64,000 bases of DNA from an uncultured Lachnospiraceae bacterium (GTDB lineage: Bacteria > Bacillota > Clostridia > Lachnospirales > Lachnospiraceae). The position numbers and the translations under genes are program-made. Every line of letters starts with the position of its first letter. Position 1 is the first letter of the stretch. This document shows, one piece after another, positions 44,612 to 53,184 of this stretch. Under the pieces are notes generated by a model. The model searched no databases. It was not told where the DNA came from and worked only from the letters and a program-made list of their open reading frames with translations. The stretch is from NCBI GenBank assembly GCA_934317005.1, contig CAKREB010000008.1, positions 87,373-151,372 on the forward strand. The letters run 5' to 3'.

Positions 44612-45295
44612 TTAGAGAACATCCATACACCATAGAAACGCTTTTGCACAGCGAAAGCCTATCTCTTTAAAATGATTGCCCTCGTTCCATTCCAGAATGG
44701 TTGAAATTCCTTGTTTTTTTAGCTGTTCTTGTTGAACGCAGATACATTCTCCCACCGTTGCCATGATTCTGTTTCTATTCTTCTCTTCCTTTTTTCCAAG
44801 GCTCAGATAAATGGCAGATGTATTCGGTGCAAACGATGTGATGTAATCTTTCCAACCGGGAAACCATACCGACGGAGACGCCGCTGCAATTGCGTCAAAA
44901 AGACTGGTCTGATAAGCACTCCACAGCGAAAATAAACCAGCCAGCGAATATCCTCCCAGAATAACAGGAAGTTTTTCGCTTAATGCATATTTTTCCCGTA
45001 CAAAAGGAAGCAGGCTTTCTGATACATAAGAAAGCGTATCCGCTGCACCATTTCCAAAACCATCTTTTCCAAATACCGGCGGTGTTTTCCAAGGTGACAA
45101 TTCTTCATTCCAGTTTTTGATCTGAAAGGCAAGATAGAGAAATCCCTTTTTGCTTTCGGATTGTATCCTCATAATCTGCCGCTCCAATCCTTCTAGATCA
45201 TACTCGGATACCGGCTGGATCAGAAGATATTCCGGTTCCTCTTCCCGATATACGATACATTCCTTTTCCTGTAACACAAATGTCTCTTGGTTCAT
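44612..45295 (-). CDS. Alpha/beta hydrolase, putative esterase
   Basis: Cytoplasmic alpha/beta-hydrolase of 227 residues of the esterase D/Fes-like type. The nucleophile elbow is LGGYSLAGLFS, with the Ser in GYSLAG; a His near the end (EGNHFKEIGF) completes the triad. ASPSVWFPGW after the elbow is typical of siderophore-esterase-like and feruloyl-esterase-like proteins. There is no signal peptide. The substrate cannot be told. GGAGG lies before the start. It ends 6 bp from the stop of the SulP pseudogene, tail to tail. Confidence 0.85.
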   Translation of the reverse strand: MNQETFVLQEKECIVYREEEPEYLLIQPVSEYDLEGLERQIMRIQSESKKGFLYLAFQIKNWNEELSPWKTPPVFGKDGFGNGAADTLSYVSESLLPFVREKYALSEKLPVILGGYSLAGLFSLWSAYQTSLFDAIAAASPSVWFPGWKDYITSFAPNTSAIYLSLGKKEEKNRNRIMATVGECICVQQEQLKKQGISTILEWNEGNHFKEIGFRCAKAFLWCMDVL

Positions 45296-45378
45296 TCTTC
45301 TCTCTGCCTCCTACACGGCCTCTGCCCCAGATACAGTCAGCCGGAGCACCATATTTCATCGGTCAGAAAAAGATACCA

Positions 45379-45729
45379 TCAATCCGACCAGATCGTAGCT
45401 CTTTTTCCTTTTTTGTGTGGATATTCACGAATTTTGATAATATAGTCCAAATTTATAATCTGTATCCCCTCTTTGTTTTCCAGCACAATTCCACTATCTG
45501 TCACTTCTTTTACAACGCCATCTGCTTTTCCGTCTAATAAATTAATATATACATCCTTATCCATAAAACGCTGCACTAATTCTTTCATAATCTTTCGATT
45601 TCCCTCCTGATCCCTTAATTTATGTTTTACGATATTCCTTGCCTTGTACTTCCACCTTCGTTTTTTCGGTAAATACAGATAGAATATTGCGAGCAGCAAT
45701 ATAAAGTACGCATACCATGAAGCTTGCAT
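45379..45729 (-). CDS. Small membrane-anchored protein with Sm-like DUF6897-type domain
   Basis: Protein of 116 residues: one membrane helix at the start (ASWYAYFILLLAIFYLYLP), a very basic stretch (KKRRWKYKARN), then a small beta-barrel-like domain (MKELVQRFMDKDVYINLLDGK, VVKEVTDSGIVLENKEG, IINLDYIIKIREYP) of the Sm-like/DUF6897 type. The function is unknown. AAGGAG fits the ATG at 45729; a longer frame to 45828 has no support. It lies 56 bp after the small zinc protein gene. Confidence 0.7.
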   Translation of the reverse strand: MQASWYAYFILLLAIFYLYLPKKRRWKYKARNIVKHKLRDQEGNRKIMKELVQRFMDKDVYINLLDGKADGVVKEVTDSGIVLENKEGIQIINLDYIIKIREYPHKKGKRATIWSD

Positions 45730-45785
45730 TTTTGCTCCTTTCCCTCCATACAAAGCCATCTTACAAATGGCATTGATCTTATGGA

Positions 45786-46010
45786 TCATTCTCCCGGACT
45801 GCTTGAAATCACTTTTCCGGTATTCCAAAGCATCACTGTTCTTTTGGCAGCATCCAGTCTTTCTTCTTCCGAATGAAAATCAATCGTCACTGAATGACAT
45901 CCACATTCCAGACACATTACATAATATCCACAGCCACATTCTTCTTCTAACAGTGCCCCACCATCGCATAACGGACACTCATTGATTTCTAACATCTCTT
46001 CAATATTCAT
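45786..46010 (-). CDS. Small zinc-ribbon protein, Lar-like
   Basis: Protein of 74 residues with CPLC (12-15), CGCGYYVMC and CLECGCHS, two Cys pairs for zinc, then a helix ending in KRTVMLWNTG. The CxxC/CxxC plus an A-x-x-x-W-N helix is the pattern of the Lar restriction-alleviation family, common in phages and chromosomes. The role here is uncertain; no restriction system is nearby. AGAGG precedes the start. Confidence 0.7.
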   Translation of the reverse strand: MNIEEMLEINECPLCDGGALLEEECGCGYYVMCLECGCHSVTIDFHSEEERLDAAKRTVMLWNTGKVISSSPGE

Positions 46011-46231
46011 ATTTTTCCTCTTTTCATTTTATGATATGGTTCCTTAGAATACATTTTTCCATTCATCTATTAAGAGTAGCAAACAAGCAACACTTAGTCA
46101 ATACATTCGTAGTGACCTCGCATTGCTTGTTGTGATTCCTTTTATACCGTTTCAGATTCCGGCGCCAAAAGAAGCCTTACTGTCTGCCTTGTCATTTGAT
46201 GTCCAGATTTGTCTAACAATACATTGCTATG

Positions 46232-47233
46232 TTACTTCTTTTGTTCTTTCCTCTTATCCCATAATGCAAATGCTCCGGCAAGCAGTGTTCCTGAGATAGA
46301 ATGCCATGTACAGGATACCGCACATATAATAGCAGATTCCGGTGTAGAAGCAAATTGTGCAGTTGTCGTTGCAAGATTTGTAGCAAGACCTGCATTCTGC
46401 ATACCAACCTCGATTGAAATGGTTCTCTTCTTTGCTGTGTTCATGCCAACAAGCTTTCCGGCACCATAGCCTAACAGGTAGCCAAGTCCATTATGTAACA
46501 GAACAGCTATGAAAATAACGACACCTGATTCAAAGAATTTCGATCCCTGTGAGGAAACCACGCCACCAACGACACATGCCAGACCAAGTACTGCGATACC
46601 CGGCATAACCTTTTGGAGTTCTATAAACACTTTCTTCTTTCCAAATAAATAATTCAGCAAGAATCCAATCGCAACCGGAAGAATTACGGTTTCAACAATT
46701 GATACAAACATGGGAAGCGCCTTAATGGAAATATGTGCTCCACTTGCCAGAAGAGACACTAAAAATGGAGTCATAAATGGTGAAAGAATCGTTGATACCG
46801 TTGTCATTCCGACCGAAAATGCAACATCGCCTCCGCAAAGATAGGACATGATGTTGGATGAAACACCACCCGGACAGCATCCGACCAGGATCAGTCCAAG
46901 TCCGATCGCATCCGAAAGTCCAAGCACCTTTGTGATTCCAAATGCTAAGAAAGGCATGATCAGATACTGTGCGATCGCACCCACACAGATATCAAATGGT
47001 CTTTGCGCCAAAATCTTAAAATCCTCTGCTGTCAATGTAAGTCCCATACTAAACATAATAATTCCAATAATGATTGACTGACTTGTGAATTTGTTTGAAA
47101 CAAAGTCAACAAACAGCTTATAATTTACCCAGGACATCATCCCCGGCAAAAAGAATGTGATAACCGCGATCGCTATAACAACAATTGCCGTATAATCTGA
47201 TAAAAATTTGCTAATCTTTTGTAATGCTTTCAT
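46232..47233 (-). CDS. BASS-family (bile acid:sodium symporter-like) transporter under T-box control
   Basis: Polytopic membrane protein of 333 residues with about ten helices. BASS signatures are visible: GLTLTAEDFKILAQRP, the crossover GCCPGGVSSNIMSYLCGGDVA, and near the end IEVGMQNAGLATNLATT. Bacterial members transport pantoate, keto acids or other carboxylates with sodium rather than bile acids. A T-box leader before the gene shows that it is induced when a particular tRNA is uncharged, so the substrate is likely an amino-acid precursor or related keto acid. AGGAGG precedes the ATG. Confidence 0.92.
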   Translation of the reverse strand: MKALQKISKFLSDYTAIVVIAIAVITFFLPGMMSWVNYKLFVDFVSNKFTSQSIIIGIIMFSMGLTLTAEDFKILAQRPFDICVGAIAQYLIMPFLAFGITKVLGLSDAIGLGLILVGCCPGGVSSNIMSYLCGGDVAFSVGMTTVSTILSPFMTPFLVSLLASGAHISIKALPMFVSIVETVILPVAIGFLLNYLFGKKKVFIELQKVMPGIAVLGLACVVGGVVSSQGSKFFESGVVIFIAVLLHNGLGYLLGYGAGKLVGMNTAKKRTISIEVGMQNAGLATNLATTTAQFASTPESAIICAVSCTWHSISGTLLAGAFALWDKRKEQKK

Positions 47234-47292
47234 TGTGTTCCTCCTAGTCTGCTCACTAAAACTCTGACCGGCATTTCACGGCTATATAAGTC

Positions 47293-47328
47293 CTTTTCTA
47301 TTTTTTTCATAAATAAAATAGAAAAGTC
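47293..47328 (-). repeat. Inverted repeat between T-box terminator and start codon
   Basis: On the minus strand CTTTTCTATTTT and AAAATAGAAAAG pair around a short loop directly after the T-box terminator. It may be an extra stability or pausing element. Confidence 0.5.
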
Positions 47329-47618
47329 CCTTCTTAGTCTTCCGACTAAAAAGGGACGAATATAATCCGCGTTACCACCCTGCTTCTGCAGTACTCTACT
47401 ACAGCTCTTTACATACTAACATATGCTATCCATATAACGGTGGATACCGGCGAGGTCTACAAACAGTGTTTTTTTCTGCCTTCAACCCGCTTCTTAGAGA
47501 GGATATCCTGATCTGACTATTACCCGTTCGCACCATACACAGGCTCTCTGAAAATATATTCCTATCAGGCATTGTTCTCATCAACGAATTTTGGTGAACA
47601 TATTTTGTTTTATTTACA
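47311..47618 (-). promoter_or_regulatory. T-box riboswitch (tRNA-sensing leader) for the BASS transporter
   Basis: The leader of about 300 bases contains the T-box core GGGTGGTAACGCGG (minus strand 47380-47367), whose TGGT bulge pairs with the ACCA end of an uncharged tRNA. The stem I apical region AGAGAG with GGTGCGAA is at about 47548-47526. The terminator pairs GTCCCTTTTTAGTC (47357-47344) with GACTAAGAAGGGAC (47339-47326), then TTTT. A stem CCTGAT/ATCAGG and GAGA/TCTC flank a likely specifier loop whose 3' strand reads ATATCC; ATC (Ile) is the most likely specifier, but TAT cannot be excluded. Confidence 0.92.
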
Positions 47619-47624
47619 AAATGT

Positions 47625-47652
47625 ATTATAGTCCCCCATCCAGATATGTCAA
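47625..47652 (-). promoter_or_regulatory. Promoter of the T-box/BASS transcript
   Basis: Perfect TTGACA (47652-47647) and perfect TATAAT (47630-47625) on the minus strand, spaced by 16 bp: a strong housekeeping promoter, as expected when control is by attenuation. Confidence 0.85.
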
Positions 47653-47704
47653 GAGGTTTTATTATTTTTTCCGCACCTAACCTGCATCATCAGAAAATTG
47701 CACA

Positions 47705-48745
47705 TTAGTTTTTCATCTTAATAACAACATTTCCGGAATGCTTTACATCATCTGCCGTGCGGATTGCCGTTTCCAGTTTTTCAAGAGGAAACTCATGTGT
47801 GATAATCTTTTCCAGATCCCATCTGCCACATGCCATCATTTCCTGCACATCGCATACATCCTCTGGCATATATCCTCCGGAACCGATGATACTTTGCTGT
47901 GCATATGTCATATGCAGCAGATCAATGGAACGTAACATGTTATTTACTGCGACCGAAACGAAACGGCTTTCAAACTTTCCAAGCTTCAAAAAATCCTCCA
48001 ATATACTTTCCGCACCGGCTGCATCAAGCCAGCAGTCAATATCTGATGTTTCTCCTGTCAGGGCATGTGCCACTCCAAAATAATCCTTTGCCTTGTCTGC
48101 AAAGTTCTCCACAGACAGATTACATACGGCAAAGCCAAGCTTTTCTGCCAGATTTAACCGAAATGCCGAATAGTCGCACAGCATTACCTTTTCCATTCCA
48201 AAATACTGAAACGCAACTGCTGCAGCAATTCCAATCGTACCACAGCCGAAGACCACGGCATTCTGCCCCTCTATATACCGTTTTTCTCTGCCCGGTATCA
48301 TCCCACGTCTTGCAGCACGGCATCCTACCGTAAAGGGTTCGATAAGACTTGCAAGCTTATCCGTAATACGTTCATCCACGGCATACAGAGAATGATTTTT
48401 CTTTGCATGTGGTATCAAAATGTACTCTGAAAATCCGCCAATCGTTCCCGCACGCTTTGTATCCCCTTTCGCATAAAGCGGATATGGGTATACACGTTCT
48501 CCCACGGCAAAATCGATTACATTTTTTCCGACCTGAACAACTCTTGAAATCGTTTCATGTCCAAACTCACCACCGACCGTCACTTTGTGACCGGTATTCG
48601 GTCCATGTGTAAACACCGCAACATCCGTTCCGCAAATGCTGGAATATATATTTTGTATCAGCACATCATCCTCTCCCACATCCGGTAATGGTAACTCTCT
48701 TATTTCAATCTGTTCTTTCCCTAAGTAAATCCCTGCTCTCATCAT
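47705..48745 (-). CDS. Zinc-dependent medium-chain alcohol/polyol dehydrogenase
   Basis: MDR-family dehydrogenase of 346 residues. The catalytic zinc ligands are Cys in SSICGTDVAV (about 38), His in GGEFGHETI (about 63) and a Glu further on; the NAD-binding motif is VVFGCGTIGIAAAVA (about 160-175). The four-Cys structural zinc lobe is absent, replaced by an insert (AKGDTKRAGTIGGFSEY). The family includes threonine, sorbitol and butanediol dehydrogenases; the substrate is undecided. The start overlaps the TetR stop by four bases, so it ends the ABC-exporter/TetR operon. Confidence 0.88.
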   Translation of the reverse strand: MMRAGIYLGKEQIEIRELPLPDVGEDDVLIQNIYSSICGTDVAVFTHGPNTGHKVTVGGEFGHETISRVVQVGKNVIDFAVGERVYPYPLYAKGDTKRAGTIGGFSEYILIPHAKKNHSLYAVDERITDKLASLIEPFTVGCRAARRGMIPGREKRYIEGQNAVVFGCGTIGIAAAVAFQYFGMEKVMLCDYSAFRLNLAEKLGFAVCNLSVENFADKAKDYFGVAHALTGETSDIDCWLDAAGAESILEDFLKLGKFESRFVSVAVNNMLRSIDLLHMTYAQQSIIGSGGYMPEDVCDVQEMMACGRWDLEKIITHEFPLEKLETAIRTADDVKHSGNVVIKMKN

Positions 48746-49341
48746 TGCTCCCTGTCACTCTTTGGCTTCATAACACAGTGTCTGATAACTGTCATAATAT
48801 GCTCTATGCTATCCTTACAGTCATTTTTCAGCCACTCTGTAATAACTGCCATGATTCCCTGAATGTAAAATATTATAATATATCTTCTGTTTTCAACCGG
48901 CACCTTATAACGCTCCAGTATCGGTGTAAATACATGCCGAAACAGCTTGTCATAACTATCGTCTAACCGAAGCGTCTTTGCCCTCATAATAGCCGTAAAA
49001 AATAAGCGTTTGTTCTTCTGGATATATTCCAGATATGGCAGCAGATATTTTGGCTCTATCAAATATAGTTCATCTGCAGAACATTCTTTGATCTGCTCCA
49101 TAAAATTCACTGAACTATATTTCATATGTTCCAAAAACTGCTCATTCATATATTCTACACTTTCCGAAAGTAAATCCTCTAAGGTTTCATAATGAAGATA
49201 AAATGTAGAACGGTTTACCCTTGCCTTTTCGCAGATTTCTTTTACCGTAATATAAGAAAAATCTTTTTTCTCAAGAAGCTGTAAAAAGGCTTCATCCATT
49301 TTTTTAGCTGTATTAAAATATTTGCTTTCACTTTTTGTCAT
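48742..49341 (-). CDS. TetR/AcrR-family regulator
   Basis: Regulator of 199 residues. The N-terminal helix-turn-helix is classical (DEAFLQLLEKKDFSYITVKEICEKARVNRSTFYLHYETLEDLL); the all-helical C-terminal part (about 60-195) is a TetR_C-type ligand pocket. It likely controls the exporter operon in which it lies; inverted repeats in that promoter are possible targets. A GTG at 49356 is another possible start, but the ATG at 49341 gives a normal TetR N-terminus. Confidence 0.88.
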   Translation of the reverse strand: MTKSESKYFNTAKKMDEAFLQLLEKKDFSYITVKEICEKARVNRSTFYLHYETLEDLLSESVEYMNEQFLEHMKYSSVNFMEQIKECSADELYLIEPKYLLPYLEYIQKNKRLFFTAIMRAKTLRLDDSYDKLFRHVFTPILERYKVPVENRRYIIIFYIQGIMAVITEWLKNDCKDSIEHIMTVIRHCVMKPKSDREQ

Positions 49342-49365
49342 TCTGTAAATAATCACCTTTTTTCA

Positions 49366-49722
49366 TCATTCGCTCTCGCTTATTTCCTTTGCAAGCTGCA
49401 TAATTTCAAACGCGTACTTCTGCTTTCCATTTGCTAACATTCTTTTGTAGATAGGATAATTAACTCCCATACCGATCAAACCAATGATACCTATCATGAT
49501 ACCTGCTACAAACATCGCCGTCGTCCCGCTTCCGATCACTTTCATGGAAAGGCACATTCCGACTCCCATGATCAAGGCGGTAAGGATACCAAAAGTATAA
49601 GTAAAAATAGTTGCCGGAAGCTTTGCCCTTGCATCTAATTTCCGAAGTGCGACCACCTTTGATGTATCCTTTGGTGCATATTCATTGGCAAGCTGCTCTG
49701 CATAAATTTTGTCCGTATTCAT
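49366..49722 (-). CDS. Small two-helix membrane protein
   Basis: Protein of 118 residues, opening MNTDKIYAEQLANEYAPKDTS, with two membrane helices (about 40-65 and 70-92) and charged ends. Similar Firmicute proteins are sometimes labelled dihydropteridine reductase with no basis; I assign no function. AGGAGG lies before 49722. It stands between the ABC permease and TetR genes, suggesting an accessory role to the exporter. Confidence 0.75.
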   Translation of the reverse strand: MNTDKIYAEQLANEYAPKDTSKVVALRKLDARAKLPATIFTYTFGILTALIMGVGMCLSMKVIGSGTTAMFVAGIMIGIIGLIGMGVNYPIYKRMLANGKQKYAFEIMQLAKEISESE

Positions 49723-49865
49723 AATTAAAAACCTCCTGTATTTGATAAGTTCATTATACAGAAGGTTTTTAGTAAGAAGAACAACACAAAGCATATTTTG
49801 TGTTGATTTTAGATCAAATAGCCGAAACAGTCAATAGAAGATGATGTCATTACGCTATTTTCCAT

Positions 49866-49973
49866 TCCGGAATTTTATTCCAGCTTCTTTATTCCAGATT
49901 TTCTACTCCAGATTTTTATTCCAGCTTCTTTATTCCGGATTTTCTACTCCAGATTTTTATTCCAGATTTTTCA
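49866..49973 (-). repeat. 14-bp tandem repeat spanning the 3' end of the ABC permease gene
   Basis: About seven copies of a 13-14-bp unit (AAAATCTGGAATAA and variants with GCTGGAATAA or TCTGGAGTAG) run from the last codons of the permease gene into the 3' UTR. A higher-order unit of about 42 bp is present twice. The first copy encodes the C-terminal KNLE plus stop; each copy carries its own TAA or TAG. Confidence 0.8.
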
Positions 49974-52215
49974 ATGCATCACTCTTTGGAATCTTTTTGA
50001 TCTTTATCATCTGAATCACACAAACAACAAGATAGCTTATCACTCCCAGCACAAACATCTCAACATAACAGTTTTTGGATATGACATATGGGATATAGCC
50101 TGTCATCTGCGTATACAGATACGAGGTAAACATCAATTCTAATATCTTATCGACGATCGGAACGGTCACAAGAAGGGATAACAGAACAACGACAAAGGTT
50201 GTAATAATATACAGTCCCCCAATCTCCATATCCGTATATCCTAAAATCTTTGTAAGTGCGATCGAATTACTGTTCTTTTCGATAATCTGCTTGGATAACA
50301 GATACATCAAAAGAATAAACATGATCACACCAAAATATTTCAAAATATCCATGTAATTTCCCATAGAAACCTTAAGCTGTGTGGACATTTTAAGAAGATC
50401 TTTTCTTGTAATAGTAGAAGCAACATATTCTTTTGGTATATCCTTTAGCTTTTTGTCACTAAAATATCCGTTGTAGTATCCATCCTCTTTGTCAAAGCTG
50501 TCGTAAAAATCATCCGTATTCATAAATACAGAAAGAACCGCATCATATGTATAATATCCTGCCACCTTAAAGGTATATTTTTTCTTGCTATACGGATCTT
50601 TCAGGCGGATCTTATCTCCCTTTTTTAAGCCGAATTTTTCCCAATATCCATTGGAAACAAGCACCCCTCCTTTCGGAATGTCCGCTTTGATATATTGGCT
50701 TTTTTCCTGTACACCATATATAGTAATCTCATCTTCCATATATTTGCCCGGAAGCGTGTTCAGGCTTTCGATACAATATTTCTCTGCATCCTCTTCTTCT
50801 GTTTCAGCCGGTGCTTTCAGTGTATATTGATATTTTGCGATCATGCTCTTTCCGACTAACTCCGAATAATCATCCAAAAGCGGTCCAAACATCAGGCTAA
50901 AGATCACAATAATCGCCGCAAACAAAATGCCGACAAACAATGTAATATAATTCGAAATATTCTGGAACACCACACGCAGACGAAAACGGTGCATAAAAGG
51001 AATCTTAGTATTTAACCGGAATGCCTTCTTGCGCGGCTTCTTTGCAATCTCACGACGCAGAAACTGCAGTGGAGATATATTAAGCTTTGATGACAGTACG
51101 ATAAAGTTAATAACAAACATTAAAATCACGGGAATTAATGTCGTATCTACAAATGCCTCTACATTCCACAAGGTATGATACGTCGTAAGGCTGTAACTGT
51201 TGTAATACAATTCTGCCATATAATTTTTTACTGCCGTATACCCTAATACGTTACCGGCTACCGCTGCTGCTATCGTTACTAAAATCGGATTGACCATATA
51301 ATGTCTGACTAACTCTGCCTTTGTATAGCCTGACGCACGAAGCGTACCGATCACGCCTGCCTCCTTTGCGATCGTATTCGAAGTCGTAATAGCAAAAACA
51401 AACGCTAAGATAGCAATTACAATATAGTCAAACAAAATAAACATGGCTTTATCACCACCCATGTCATCTCCGGTAAAGTTAATCGCCTTGTTGGCATACC
51501 GTGGAACAAAAGAGGTAACGCCTGCTTTCTGCGTCAGAGCTTCCAAAAACTTTTCTGACCTTTTCTTTTGCACGGTATCGCTTTTTGGTTCCTTATGATA
51601 ATCCCATGCATAGCAATACGTGATCTTATTCTGATCCAACTCATCAAGAGCCTGATCGGTCATAACCCCGACTCCAAAGTTTACGGAATCAAACATCATA
51701 TCTGCATTATCCGAAAAAAGGCAGCTATAATCTGGAAAAGCGACCATGCCGCTAATCGTATATTCCCTTCCTGCGATTTTAATCGTATCCTTTAGTTTAT
51801 AGTGATTATTTTTTGCAAAGACACGATCCAGAGCGATCTCATTATCTTTCTTCGGATACGCTCCCGACATAAGGCAGAGCAGATTCACATCCTTTCGCCT
51901 GCCATAGACACGTATGGCAGCATTTCTTTTACTCTCTTTTAGTTCATAATAGTTCTGCTGATATAAGTCGATATCACTGTCCTTTTCTAACGTATCACAA
52001 TCCTTTGCCGAAATAGGATCTGTCACTGTAAAATGGCCATATTCAATGTGATATTTGTCAAAGCCGTTCTGATATGCTTTCATGATACTGTTATCTGCCA
52101 CCAGAAAGCCGGACACAAGACTGATCAGTAAAACCATAAAAAGAAAGATAACAAGATATTTTCCCAGATCTTCTTTTCGTTCACGTGGCAATCTTTTTCT
52201 CAATGGATTTTTCAT
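49957..52215 (-). CDS. FtsX-like ABC transporter permease, two-module
   Basis: Permease of 752 residues with one N-terminal helix (about 20-42), an external domain, three central helices (about 250-380), a second half starting near 425 with an external domain and three C-terminal helices. The motif GVIGTLRASGYTKAELVRHY marks the FtsX domain; LTKILGYTDMEI is its copy in the second half. With the neighbouring ATPase it forms an exporter of lipids, peptides or drugs. The start is set at 52215 for GAGG; the frame runs eight codons further to a GTG. The last codons are the first unit of a tandem repeat. Confidence 0.88.
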   Translation of the reverse strand: MKNPLRKRLPRERKEDLGKYLVIFLFMVLLISLVSGFLVADNSIMKAYQNGFDKYHIEYGHFTVTDPISAKDCDTLEKDSDIDLYQQNYYELKESKRNAAIRVYGRRKDVNLLCLMSGAYPKKDNEIALDRVFAKNNHYKLKDTIKIAGREYTISGMVAFPDYSCLFSDNADMMFDSVNFGVGVMTDQALDELDQNKITYCYAWDYHKEPKSDTVQKKRSEKFLEALTQKAGVTSFVPRYANKAINFTGDDMGGDKAMFILFDYIVIAILAFVFAITTSNTIAKEAGVIGTLRASGYTKAELVRHYMVNPILVTIAAAVAGNVLGYTAVKNYMAELYYNSYSLTTYHTLWNVEAFVDTTLIPVILMFVINFIVLSSKLNISPLQFLRREIAKKPRKKAFRLNTKIPFMHRFRLRVVFQNISNYITLFVGILFAAIIVIFSLMFGPLLDDYSELVGKSMIAKYQYTLKAPAETEEEDAEKYCIESLNTLPGKYMEDEITIYGVQEKSQYIKADIPKGGVLVSNGYWEKFGLKKGDKIRLKDPYSKKKYTFKVAGYYTYDAVLSVFMNTDDFYDSFDKEDGYYNGYFSDKKLKDIPKEYVASTITRKDLLKMSTQLKVSMGNYMDILKYFGVIMFILLMYLLSKQIIEKNSNSIALTKILGYTDMEIGGLYIITTFVVVLLSLLVTVPIVDKILELMFTSYLYTQMTGYIPYVISKNCYVEMFVLGVISYLVVCVIQMIKIKKIPKSDALKNLE

Positions 52216-52305
52216 GCTATTCCTCATTTCTACGCACACTTATATAAAACAGTTTTGTGTCAGGTGCGTACAGACACAAAGCCCCTATGTGACCTTTCAT
52301 GCAAC

Positions 52306-53004
52306 CTACCATTCCAGATCATTTGCAGAAATCTTCTGCTCATTTTTGTAATTTTTTCGAATCTGACCATCACGAAGCGTAACCACACGATCTGCCATAT
52401 TTTTGATCGCATCATTGTGTGTCACAATGATAATGGTGTTGCCATATTCTTTGTTGATCTTTTCTATCAGCTTTAAGATTTCTCTTGATGTGTTGTAATC
52501 TAAGGCACCGGTCGGCTCATCACAGAGCAGAAGATCGGGATTTTTAATAATCGCTCTTCCGATCGATGTCCTTTGCTGCTGACCGCCGGACAGCTGGTTT
52601 GGCAGCTTATGACGATGCTCATAAAGACCAAGTCCTTTTAGGATATCATCCGTATTCATCGGATGATCACTCAGATACGCACCCGTTTCAACATTTTCCT
52701 TTATATTCAGATTCGGGATCAGATTATACATCTGAAAAACATAGCCAAGATGCTTTCTGCGATACATGGTAAGCTGCTTTTCCGACATGTCTTCTGTCTT
52801 ATCTCCATTAATCGCTATATATCCCTCATCCGCCTGATCAATTCCACCAATAATATTAAGAAGCGTCGACTTTCCGGAACCGGAAGGGCCAAGCAGAACA
52901 CAGATTTCCCCTTTTTCAATCTCAAGATTGATTCCCTTTAGCACCTCGACACGACTTTCTCCCTCGCCATAATGCTTTCTAATATTTTTCATTTCAAGAA
53001 ACAT
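52306..53004 (-). CDS. ABC transporter ATPase, MacB/LolD type
   Basis: ATPase of 232 residues: Walker A GPSGSGKST, Q loop FQMYNLIPNLNIKENV, signature LSGGQQQRTSIGRAI, Walker B LLCDEPTGALD, switch His in VTHND. First gene of the unit ATPase, permease, small membrane protein, TetR, dehydrogenase. AAAGGAG lies before the ATG at 53004; the frame extends nine codons more. Confidence 0.94.
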   Translation of the reverse strand: MFLEMKNIRKHYGEGESRVEVLKGINLEIEKGEICVLLGPSGSGKSTLLNIIGGIDQADEGYIAINGDKTEDMSEKQLTMYRRKHLGYVFQMYNLIPNLNIKENVETGAYLSDHPMNTDDILKGLGLYEHRHKLPNQLSGGQQQRTSIGRAIIKNPDLLLCDEPTGALDYNTSREILKLIEKINKEYGNTIIIVTHNDAIKNMADRVVTLRDGQIRKNYKNEQKISANDLEW

Positions 53005-53040
53005 AGATACACTCCTTTCATAGCTTATCACTTACATCTG

Positions 53041-53071
53041 TTAGTATATGCTAACTTTAATTAGCTTGCAA
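53041..53071 (-). promoter_or_regulatory. Promoter with embedded inverted repeats (candidate TetR operator)
   Basis: Minus strand TTGCAA (53071-53066), 17-bp spacer, TATACT (53048-53043). The spacer is itself an inverted repeat, GCTAACTTTAATTAGC (53050-53065), and a second one, TTAGTATATGCTAA (53041-53054), covers the -10. A dimeric repressor bound here would block the polymerase. Confidence 0.7.
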
Positions 53072-53124
53072 GTGTTTTTAGCAATTTCCTATTATGCTTT
53101 TGGCACTCTGCTTCTATTGCACAC

Positions 53125-53156
53125 AAAAAAGAGTGGCCGGATAAAACAGCCACTCC
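53125..53156 (-). terminator. Terminator after the LRR pseudogene
   Basis: GAGTGGC pairs with GCCACTC on the minus strand around an 11-base loop, followed by TTTTTT. Confidence 0.85.
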
Positions 53157-53184
53157 TCCCTTTTACTTCCTGCTTTTGTTATTG

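Noticed and set aside
46100..46140. Inverted repeat AACAAGCAA/TTGCTTGTT downstream of the BASS gene as terminator
   Set aside because: The arms are only 9 bp with a loop over 30 bases and no T run follows, so I did not call it.
49866..49973. CRISPR array
   Set aside because: The repeats are 13-14 bp and contiguous with no spacers; it is a minisatellite-like tandem repeat.
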